Assembly (NCBI GenBank): GCA_030248135.1
Contig: JASANC010005442.1
Span: 1 to 64,000, forward strand
Direction of reading: 5' to 3'
DNA length: 64,000 bases
From: Theristus sp. LFF4_11
Lineage: Eukaryota > Nematoda > Chromadorea > Monhysterida > Xyalidae
Of this stretch, positions 47,101 through 59,100 are shown in pieces (position 1 is the stretch's first letter; every line of letters starts with the position of its first letter). The position numbers were made by a program, and so were the translations under genes. A model generated the notes under the pieces. That model worked only from the letters and a program-made list of their open reading frames with translations, ran no database searches and was not told the origin of the DNA.

Positions 47101-50100
47101 TTCATCTCAATTTCCTTAACCTATTTTTATTAATGCCAGTTGAGATTGTTTTTTTTCAAAACGTCTCTCATCATATAGCTGAAGTCATCATGATACTCTT
47201 TGGTCAACAGAGACAGTTCAGCGCAGCATAGGCAAATGGAAGCGTGGCTGATCAAAACTTGATGATCGACTGGGAAAAATGTAACAAAACCGTCTTTGAA
47301 AAAAGTTTGAACTTTTTTGTTTTTAAAAATCGGGTTGCAAAACGCGCATCGACATCGGCATTGCAATTGCAAGTTGCACTTTTGATTCAAAACAACGTAT
47401 TCAACTTCAACAATATTTAATTTCAACGTAACGCACGATGGGCAACTGGCAATTGTTGCTGCTCAAAACTTGACGAGCGACTGCGAAAGATGTGACAAAA
47501 CAGTCTCTGAAAAAAGTTAGTTTTTTAATTGGGTCGAAATGGTATTTACCATTCATTTTCACTTTGCAAAATGTTTGGGTCATGTTGGGGTAAACGGGTA
47601 AAAGAAGCAATGACTTTAAAACGAAATTATAAACGTCACTTTTTTGTTTATTCTATTCATTTTTCACTTTAGAAAAAAGGCTTGGCTTATGTTAGGGTAA
47701 CCGGGTAAAAGAAGCATTAGCTTTTCGAAACGGGTATTTTTTAATGAAAAAAACGTTATTTTTTTCAATCTTACTTAACTTACAAAAAGGCTTGACTTAG
47801 GTTAGGGTGAACGGGTAAAAAAATAGCAAAATCATAAACTTCGCATTTTCACTTTGCAAAAAGGCTTGGCTTAGGTAAACGGGTAAAAGAAGCATTAGCT
47901 TTTTAAGACGGGTAATTGAAAAAAAACGTTAATTTTTTATGTTTTTTTTCAATCTTACTTCACATACAAAAAGGCTTGACTTAGGTTAGGGTGAACGGGG
48001 AAAAATAGCAAAATCATAAACTTCGCATTTTCACTTTACAAAAAAGGCTTGGCTTAGGTAAACGAGTAAAAAGCATTAGATTTTTAAAACGGGTAAATGA
48101 AAAAACGTTTGTTTTTATATTTTTTATTCAATTTTACTTCACTTACAAAAAGGCTTGCCTTCGGTTAGGGTGAACGGGTAAAAATAGCAAAATCGTAAAC
48201 TTCGCATTTTTTATTTATTAATACATTAAAAAATATTGTATTGTAGGCGACTTCACGGCAGCACAAGGTAAATTTTCTTCAGGGTTATTATTCAGTAAAC
48301 GTTAATGTTTTTCTTTTCTAAGTCAATGCCACTTCACCAAAAATGCTTGGCATTGATTAAGCCACATACGCTCGGGTCAATTGGCTAGTCATCATAATAC
48401 TAAGATAATAGTGGTGTCCGTGTCACTTTTTTGCAATTTGAATTGGCGCTTATTTTTGCTATTTAAGATAGCTAAATCTCAATTTCTTAACCTATTATTA
48501 ATAATGCAAATCATTTTCTCAAAAACGTTACTCTGTACTGCAAATCATTTTCTCAAAAACGTTACTCTGTACTGCGAAGTCATCATGATACTCTTTGGTC
48601 ATCCGCGACAGCGCCTTAACATACGATCGACAATTAATGGCAATTGTTGCTGTTCAAACTGACCGAAAGCGAAAGATGAAAGAAAACCAACTATGAAGAA
48701 TCATTGCAATTGTTTTTTTTAATCAGGTTGCAAAACGACATCGAAATTGCAAGTGCACATTGCACTTTGCTTTCAAGACAATATTTTTCATTATCATTTG
48801 GTTAAACAGTTATTGCAAAACGACATCGAAATTGCAAGTGCACATTGCACTTTGCTTTCAAGACAATATTTTTCATTATCATTTGGTTAAACAGTTATTG
48901 CATGAGAACGTTTTCAAAAACAGAAAAATGTTGAAAAGTTATTGCTTAAGACTTTTTCAAAAACAGAGAAGTTTTATCTAAACAACTCAACTAAAAAAAT
49001 TAACTGCAAAATCAAATAAACGGGGTTTGTTAATGAAGTGCGTGATAAACTAAAAATCTGATTAGAAAGCAAGATGGCTTTCAAAGCAGTTATTTGTTCA
49101 TTTTCACTTTGCGAAAAGGCTTGGCTTATATGTTAGGATATACGTTAAGGTATAAAAACAGTTTTTTTAATGTTTTTTTTTATTTAAACGTCATTTTTTA
49201 CATTTTTTGTTAACTTTTTTGTATTGTCACTGTACAAAAAAGGATTGGCTTGGAGCAGGGTGAACGGGTAAAAAACATAACAGCAAAATTATAAACTTCG
49301 CATTTTAAATTTGTTTTTAACACGCGGGTTTAATTAGAAATGTGTCAATTTCAAAACCAAAATTTCAAAATTAAAATTACATTACATTCAAAAACGATTT
49401 TTATAAAATTATACTTTTTGTCGTTTCAATTCAACTAACTTTAAAATCGTTTTACATATTTTTAACGGGAACAGCAATTAACCATTGGTGATTTAAAAAG
49501 ATTTTTTAACTTTAAAAGGGAATGCAGTAAAGATTGTGTTCCGGATCAGAAGATTGTTTTTGATCATTTGAACGCGAACGACTAAAGCAGCTCAAAATCA
49601 AAATGCAATGCATTTTTAGCACGGTTCAAAAGGCCAAAATCCACTCAAAAATAATAATTGTATTATCAGCTAACCGTGCCGTAGGCACGGGTCAATTGGC
49701 TAGTTTATTTAAGAGTTGTGAGCGAAAACAACTTGTCTGGTATTTTCGTCCGAAACTTGAACAGCAACATCAATGTAGTCACGAGATCCATATATTTTCC
49801 GCGATCTACCCCAGAACTGCGATAACTTCAATTCAGAAGTGAAACAGGAATAATCAAAACCCGACCTAGCGGCGGTGCCGTGCCACTGACGCCACTCAGT
49901 TGACTGATCTGCGAATGACTGCCAGTGCGCAGACTCGGCAGCAGATTCAGTTGACTGTGATAGCTGCCGAGGCTGACGGCGTCGCTGTTCTGTTGCTGTT
50001 GCTGCTTGTGCAGATGCGGATCTGGCAACGCGACATTGTTGTAGTTCATTTCGGTGATCGCCAGCTGACACGAGAAACTGAAAAATAAGCGAGAGAACAA

Positions 50101-53100
50101 TGCAATTTATGCACCGCTGGAATGATTCGGCTATTTTTGACGCAGGAAAAGTAAATCAGCAAGTGGCGCACAAAAAATCACGGCAGCTAAAACTCGAAAC
50201 ATCACAGTTACACCGACCGAGCACTGTACAAATGGCGTTGGTCATCGATCGTTGACAGCAGCATGCGCAGGCCAAGTGTTGTTCGCTCAACGAACCACCG
50301 CGCATCGTCAGCAATCGACGGCAGCCATTGCAGGAATCTATCCAAAAAAAGTTTTTTTTAGAAACCAGGGACGTCCATTTGAATTCAACTCGAGGTAAAA
50401 AAAAATTTCCGATAATGCCTGCATCCCTTTCAAAAAATATATTCATAAAAAGCATTGCAATAAAGTCGACAGTCGTAACGATTGAAACTCACGTATTACC
50501 GCCGTTCTGGTTATATTTCGTTCGATCGGAAAAACTTTATCAAACAAAACTCCAATAATTGATGACGACGCACTTGACACAAGCGGTGTAGACGAACTCA
50601 ATCGGGATCATGTAAGGCAGCGTGAGATACTTGAACAGACGAACGGGACAACTCGACAGGATGTAACCGAGCAGGCCAGCAGCCGGAGCGTTCGCGTTCG
50701 CTAGGGCTGAAGCAACACGGGTAAAATACTGACAAAAAGTCTCGTTGAGAGAAACCTGAATATTCATGTTTCAACTTCGCTCATAGGACTTCCACCCCAA
50801 CAATGCGTCAACGAGCAAAACCGAATGAAACAAACCAAAAAACTGAAACCCAGCAACGAACGTTTCTGTACGACCGAGGGCAGCTGCGGTCTCGGCGGGT
50901 CATTGGACGCTTCACGACACGTTTCACACTCAGAGTCGGTGGTGTGCAGATTTCGGTGGTACAAACGTCGGCTTGCAACCTTCAGTGGCGGAAAGCAATT
51001 GAGTTCAACCGAGCTTATAACATACATACGAGCGAAATAATACAACCAAACCACGTTCCAAAAACCTGCGCGCATGTCATTTGTAATGGCTCGATGCGGC
51101 GACGCCTGACTTTCTTCAAGCACACAGAGCCTGACTTTCCTTGAAAATCAGGCGACCCATTGCTTGCGCAATTCCAAACCACCTGAACGCAATTTTGTAA
51201 CAAAATTTGAATTTCACCCACCAGATTGCTGGTGGTCGCCGCTCGATGCGCGAGAAAGTTCGGCATCGTGCCGACGCGGCTGCGTTTATTGACGAGGCTG
51301 AGCGTTGACGCGGCGACAACGGGCGAACGCCGCTGCAGTTGGACGGCTGGCGGATGCGGCACGGATTGCGGGTCCTCGTACGAGTCTTGGCGTTGCGTCG
51401 ACGGCGGACCGGAGGCGTACAGCTGCACTGGCGACGTGCACGCGTCCACCATGGTCTGCAAACGAATGATGATCGCTATAGAAACATGCAGTCAGTGACG
51501 TTTGTGCGATGGTTGGTACTGGGGGAACCAAACAGCAAAGGCAGTCAGCAGTGAAAGCACGCTGAGCGTCCCGCGGATGAAGGTCCCGCCACGAGAAGGG
51601 GTCAGCCTCTAAGTTTCACTCTGTCCTGGAGGCACCACCAGTGCTAATAGGACATCAACCTCGATTTCGGTCGCTATATTATCGAAAGGCAGCGAATCGA
51701 AAATGTCTTTGCAGAAAGCGTGGATAATGGGGAACGAAAATGGGTCATTCTCCGTGGAGTATATCGAACCCCTTTTAGTTTATCGCCCGAGTCCTTCCAC
51801 AAGCCACGGAGGCTAATTCACTTGAACATTTCACACCAAACATCGCTCATACCCGAGTGGTGGCCGTCTGTGAGCACGCTGCCGCCGTCGGCTGCTGACA
51901 GCTGTGATACCGCGGCGGCAACAACGCCAACTGATCGCCAGAGTCCGTGTCGTCCGACTCATCGTCGTAGTCGTCGTCGTGGCCGAGCGCAAAATCAGCG
52001 CCCGTCTCAGACGAATCAGCGTCGGCCAGGCGAAGACCGGCGGTGCCAGCGATCATCGACTGTGCGTTTTTGTTGATGCTTGTGCTGTCGCCAACTTCAT
52101 CGTGGATCAGCTGTTCGGCTGCGGACGGCACCCGAATCGAGGTGCGCACTGCCAGACAGCGAGCGCAGTCGACGAAGCCTGAAGGGAGAGAAATTGATTT
52201 GAAGCATGGGCTTTCGCGGTTTTTTTACCGCACCGCAAGATCAAGTGGAGTCACAAATAGACCAAAAATAGATTTTACAACATGGTGAAAAACAACGAGA
52301 ACAAAGCTACCACAGCCCTTTACCAGACAAACAAAAACCGACCGAACCGACCGTTGCTAGCAAGGAACTTGAGCGCGTCCTCGAATCCCTGTCGACACAT
52401 ACGACCCATCACCTCCGGATGCGGCGGAAACAGCGCGACGGTCAATCGGTACAGATTGCGAGCGGTGAACCGAAAACTGGTGTTGCTCATCTCGAAGCCG
52501 AGCCAGCTGGCCGAGTCTTCGTCGGCCGGACAGATGTCGGACTCGCCGCTGAACGGCGACACCGTGACCACGTTCAGGCCGTCCAGCGTCGGCTGGTTCA
52601 ACGACAGACCGCCGTCGATGTACCGCTGAATTGGGACATGCAGTTGCTTGTTGCTAAACTTGTTGGTGTAATTTCTTTTCTTTTTTATTTTCTTTGGTAA
52701 TGTTAATTTTCTTAACAAATGAATGTAGTATATCCGATTCATCCAATGTGTCAGGTTAGAAATGACATGCACTAGTCCCGCACAGCGCAGCAATTCGGAC
52801 TTTCAGTTTGGCTGATTACGTTACGTGAAGAAATACGCTAAGAATAAGCCAAACTGAAAATTCTGGTGCTTATGCATGAGAAACATACGTTTTTAAATCG
52901 ATTGACGTCATTTCGGTCTGACATGTTCAAAAGTCTACAATAGCATTCCACGGCACAAACGGCTTATTGTCCTGTATAGGGTTAGGGGAAAAAAAAATCC
53001 GGATTTTTTTTTTAAATTAAAAAAAAAATTTTTTTTTTAAAAAAAAATAATTTTTTTACAAGTTAGGTTTGTTCGAAGCGTCTCGTCGAGCTGAGTTCAT

Positions 53101-56100
53101 CTAGACTATTTTCAGAACGATCCGGAAAACTATAAGAGCGAAAATCGTGTTTTATTGAAATTATGTCCATTTCATAGAGGGAAAGTTGCATTTTCAACAG
53201 TAAAACAGGACAATTTTCGACGTGTACTTGAATATTGAACCGTTCTTAGTTGTTCCTCTTTAGAAAATTACCAAAATTTGACTGTGTTCAAAAATTCCTG
53301 TTTGCTGTAGCTAAGTCGGCAACCCCTGTCGACCCGGTCGCCCCCCCCCCCAAGACACTTACTTTCAGGTTCAACCAGCTATGCTATCTGCCACATGGCG
53401 AGAGCCCACTCTTCAAATCATCGTATCGAAAACACGTACCATGATTTCGCGATCACGTTGCGGGCAACGGACAGACGCAAGTTTAACACGTTAGTTCAGC
53501 TCAGCACGCAAGTTTTAACATGTGGCCATGTTATCGGGTATCTGAAAAACGGTCGTGTGATGTGGTATTAACCAACATCCCCGCTCCAATTGTTTAACAA
53601 TATATCGCACAACTCCATTGTAGACCTATAACGTACGCCAATCAACAAGATATCATGTTCATCTCATGGCCTACCGACTGAAAAAACATGTTCTAAGTTG
53701 CAAGAAAACGATTTCTGAAACGATATTTCAATTCAGTTAAGTCATTTCAACGCTAAAAATTGACTCTAGAAGTCATCCAAATCGAAAAACATGGAGTACG
53801 TCGGTCAAAATGACCAAATAATGACATGTACCTAAGCACACAAAGAAGTTGGGAAGAAAATTTGGTTTGAACTTTCAAAAAATTATGCCATAAATCGAAT
53901 TTTCAGAGCAAAGTAGAAGAAAAATTTTTCAAATTTTTTTTTTTAAGTTTGAAAAAAAAAATTCAAATTTTTTAAAAAAAAAAACGAAAAAAAAAATAAA
54001 AAAAAATTTTTTTTCAAAGCCCCTAACCCTAGTCCTGTACTACACAAAAAAGCCTGAACAGGAAAAAAACGTAAAAACCGTTGAACTCACCACACCCCGA
54101 AGGGTCGGCGGCACGGTGCCGCAGTAGAATGGAATGAATGCGCTGCAGATCAGAGCCTGTAAAAACAGAGAACAAAGATAAAGGAACAAAAATCACATAT
54201 GATTCATTCGACCCCGTTTGTCTTTCCGGGAGAATATGAACGATTTTGAAATTTGGGCTCTCGATGAAATTGGGACTCACACGAAAGCCCATATATCCGG
54301 TCGTATTCTTGTTTTTATTCACAGAACGATACGATAATATCCAGAGAAAAAAGCAGAACAAAGACAAGCGCAAAACAGCGCGGAGCTCTGTAATTGGCAC
54401 TTGGCAGATAGGGAGCTGGAAGGCAACGTAATTCGGACCATCTCACAGAAATGTGCGTGAAAGCGAAAAATACACGACTGATATGGTAATAAATAGCTTC
54501 GTCTGTGTAATCGTTACGTTACCGAAGCTGAAACAAAGACGCAGCGGTCCTTTTCTGTATGAATATTAGCCTATCATGTTCAGAACCAGCCCAGGAAAAC
54601 GACACAGGGCCTGGAGCGCGCGCCAGCGACATATCAAGCGTTTTTATCAGTGTTTATTTATGCTGCACAGCTGTTACATTCTCTTTTTCTCTCGTTCGCT
54701 TCTACTCGCTCTGTTGCGATCCAGTCACGGTTGCTAGCAAAAAATATCGAACGGATGACAAAAGTGGGACAGTAAAATTTATTCTGTCGTTATGATGCAT
54801 AATTTCTCATCGAAACAGAACTAATGAATAAAATCAAAATGACGTCCTGTTTCCAGCCGACTAATGGAGCCAAATGTGAAACAACTGTTTCCTCAGGACG
54901 AAATGACATGACGATAACCACAAATATTTTTGTACCCAACTTTCCGCTGAAATTAAAAAGCACTAAACGCGCCACAAGAGGTTATCAAGAAGAAATAATG
55001 TAACTATCTCGGCTGTCAGCTATTGTTGTGGTTTATTGCGGTTTCACGAAGAATATGTGCTGTGAAAAAACCAGTTCGACCACGTAACCATTAAGACGAC
55101 AGCAGAGATCTCATAATGGACGGAGTATGTGGGCGAAGAAAAAAGTGGCTATGAGAGTGGAGACGGAACGGATGCAGATGGAAACGTGGCAATATGCGGC
55201 CGGACGGACTGAGATTGATGCAGTGACACGGGAGGAACGTGCGTAAAAATTGATGTATGCTGCTCACACTGCGTCACACATCACCGCAAGCGCTGCCGGG
55301 CGCCATTGTTAGCAAAAGTGCTCAGCACTAAGCTGCATGCGAACGAACGCACGCACTTTGTTCAATAATGGAGAACTAACGACGTTGTGAACGGAGAAAA
55401 AATTGCATCAGGTACACACACCCACAAAAGATCAGCGGGGCATTACAGCTTTCGAAATGAATGATATTCCGTACAGTGCCCTCCAGAGAGACAACACGGC
55501 ACACAAGCAACATTGGTCAGTGAAACTAAATAGCATGCAGAATGATTAATTAGCAACATGTTGTGTGTAGTTATTCGGTCGATGGTTCACTCAACAATCG
55601 AAGTCGTACATATATTTCAGGTCTGAAGGGAGCGCGCGCCCGGTGAAATTCCGTTGAAATGGGTACGCACACACAGACGACGACACAGCAATAAGGCCGG
55701 TACAGCTGTTTCGAATTTATGCATTTTGTCAGCGCGTCACTGCCGAAAACTGTGCGCCGTAACAGACACTTTGCAAGCGGCACAGTACATCGACCACAAT
55801 TAATGACATTTATAGCAGAATATAAAATAGTAATTTTTAACATTTTGTCGCACAAAGGCAGTATATTTAATCGCTGCGTGATAGTTTAAGTAGAACACTG
55901 TTTGTTGTGGCGTTTCGTCTGGTGTGCACAGGAATGATTCAATTGAGAAGCAACTGAAACGACAGAAATCAACAGACGAACGAACGAACGAACGAAAATG
56001 TTCACCAATCTTTCGAGCAACATTTTACAACCACACCACCCTGTTGTGGTTGTCAAAAAAACAGTTGAAAACATATTAAAAACATGGGTCTTCGTTCACC

Positions 56101-59100
56101 CTCAGATGCACATGCTCTAAAAAACTCAAAAACCTAGAGCGAAAGTTAAAAGTCAATGACAAAAACCCACATTTTAACAACCTCCGCAACAACAACACGA
56201 TGTGCATCATGCACAACATCGAACTGGACTGGACAAACCGGTATGCAATGAATGGATTGTTGAACGCAACAAACAAAATGTGCAAAACAAGCACAGCAAC
56301 ATATTGCTTGCTCGGTAACAGTGTGCGTTGCAACAAAGCCACTGAATAAATACGTCATGATACTGAATCAGTTCAACTGCATGACTCGGCATGTCACCGC
56401 CAAGCCCATTTGCGCAAAAAATCACGGACATATCAAATATTTTGTTATGATATGACGATCGTGATGCATGCGATTGTTTCGGTGACTTCTGTATCAATCC
56501 GGTATATGTGTCTTGCTGCTCCTCCATCAAGTGAGCGTTGAACATTGTTCAGTTTTGTCATTTCCGTATTTAAAAACGATTGTGTTCGTCTGTGTGATTG
56601 AGAGTTGCTGCTGTGCTGTGAATCGAGATTAAAGAAGCAGAATATGTTCTGTGTTACATTGTAGCTGAATTATGCTGACGCACAGACGTTAGCAGATAGA
56701 ATCAATAACCGCAACAACAATCAAGGTTCTACAGTTGAGCAAAATAGTTGAACTTTTGCAGACATACACACACGCATGTACACAATGCACACGTGCGTGT
56801 GTGTTTGTGTGTGCGGCAACGACCGTGTGGAGTCTATATGGTTGGGCTGGCTGACAGCGAAAAGAAGAAAAAACAGGCAAGCAGCAAGCGAACTCACTGT
56901 ATCTATGTACGTGTGTGTACATGTAGCATATAGAGAATACACATGTAGACAGCTGTAGACGGGCTGGTGTACACACACAAATGTACACGCAAAAACAGAG
57001 ATGCACACAAAACGAGTTTCGGTACTGTCACTGTGCTGCTGCTAGCTGATACAAGCGCACATACACAGTAAAACGTGAGCGTGAGTATTGAGCGTGCATA
57101 AAGCGCAGCAGTGGCGTGTGTTTGTGTGCGTGTGCGTTCGACAGTAGCACCGTGTGTTCACATACTACGGTCGCTCCGCCCCGGTCTACGGCCAAGCGAG
57201 CACAGGCGGCATTGGGCGCTCTGGTATAGTATTTGCGGTTACCGTCATCACATCGTGCACGGCTCGTATCGGCACAAAACCATAACACACACAGAGACAC
57301 ACAGCCGAGAAAACAGACACAGAGACACAAGTCGACGTATATTGCTGTAGCGTGCACAAGCCGTACACATGTGTATTCACATATACGTGACGTCTGTTAC
57401 ACAACAAGCGCATTGAAAGAGCGAGAAAAAACCGCTCGCTTATGCTTCTGAATTGAACGACACACACAGAGCGGATGCTGTATTGCGCTGCGGCAGGCAG
57501 TGTGTGCGGCAAAAGGGTGCTTTTGCGTTGCTGGGCAAGCCAGCAGCACACATGCACACACACGCAACGCATGCTCGCCTGTCCGCGAAACACACGCGCG
57601 TTCATGTGCGCGCTGCAGAGACGCTGTTAAAACATTTTTTCGATCATTTGTAACTTTTATCGGGCCATACTGTTCGGCGTTACAGACTAGACAGCGCTTT
57701 TTGGATGTAAATCGAAATCATCCGTACACAAGCACACGGTGGTAAATTGTTTCAGATTCTTGACAGATTCCCACCGCGAGATACTGCATCTGAGCGGGCA
57801 GGTGCAATTTTGTCAGATAATGTGCTCTGAGTAGATGCAAAACCGGACAAACACTGCCGAACATTGTTGTTCATGAAGAATCATGCAAATCGCGCTCACA
57901 CCGACAAAGCGCAACAAATAAAACCCTATCAGTAAACGCGAATAACGCATGATGGGTTCGCCAGAAAATGACAAATCTGCACACTACGGGAAAAAAACGG
58001 TGTGCTGAAGCGCAGCAATAACGCTGCGAGAGTTTTTCCGCGCAGTCAACGTACAGCGCGGCTAGCGCTGCTTCCAGTCCAGCTGTCTGTCGTGTGTGTG
58101 TGTGCTTATGAGCCAAAAGCAGCTTAGGCGCGCTGGCGTCTCTATAGACGGCGGAGCGCGAAATTTTTTCGCGTGTGTTCTGCTTCAATCCAACCGGTTT
58201 TTTCCTAAGGTGGTCCTGCGTGGTTCTTTATCAGAATCAGCTGACTGAAATCACACCACCGGTGATCTCCACTGCTTCCAAGCCCATGGCTGTTGTGTCT
58301 TCTTTCATCAGGACTCGTGCCCTGTTCGCCTATCTAAAATCCGATATACTAAATTCCATGAAAATTTATGGAATATTTCTTTCTGTGTGATTTTATCAGA
58401 CGCACCCTTTGTTTGTAACTTTGACAATGTGTGTCCGGTTTGAAGCTGTGGGATTAACTAAATGGCTTTCAATTGTGAGTGCTGTTGTAAACATTGAAAA
58501 TGGAAAACACAAGCAGACAGTTGACCCGTCGGTGAAAAAAGTATGGTTGCATGGATGAAATATGAAACAGCGATCGCTAGATTAGAATAAAAAAGTGCTT
58601 TCAGCGAATCCGTTTCCCTCATTGGTCTACTTGCAAAATAATCTCACAAAGCCAGGAAATTAAGTCAGACATTTGCAGCTTATTTTTACTGTTTCAGGAA
58701 GTTCTGAGCGCAGTCGGAATGAAACCGCACAGTTTTTCGTTGTCAAACAAAAAAACAGACAGAATAAGACGTACTACATGAGTAAAAATGTGAAGCGTTT
58801 CCTGAAAGTAACATTATAACCGAGAACCAATGAACACCTTTTCGATGTCTCAGCACGTCTCACAAAATGTTTCGAATGTGATTGCAATGCGGAAAAACAG
58901 TTCCACAAGGTGAGAACAGTGAAAATAGGAACAGATGCTTCGATGTTTCGCGAATTATACTGCATTAATCAACGAAACCAAAAGCACCTCCTAAAAAGGT
59001 GTGCAACAAAACCGAACACAATGGAACATTTTCAAGAAAAAAATTGTCCAGACGACAGAGAACGATTCTTCTTCACACAAAGCAGCACACACACACACAT

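Noticed and set aside
45714..47610. Repeated 67-107-codon minus-strand frames inside the Helitrons as a captured gene
   Set aside because: They have no recognisable domain, no splice sites that extend them, and copy C lacks them. Sharing between A and B is explained by copy identity.
56689..57605. Cys/Val-rich frames in the lipase intron 2
   Set aside because: They are translations of CA/TG microsatellites in several frames at once, not a gene.
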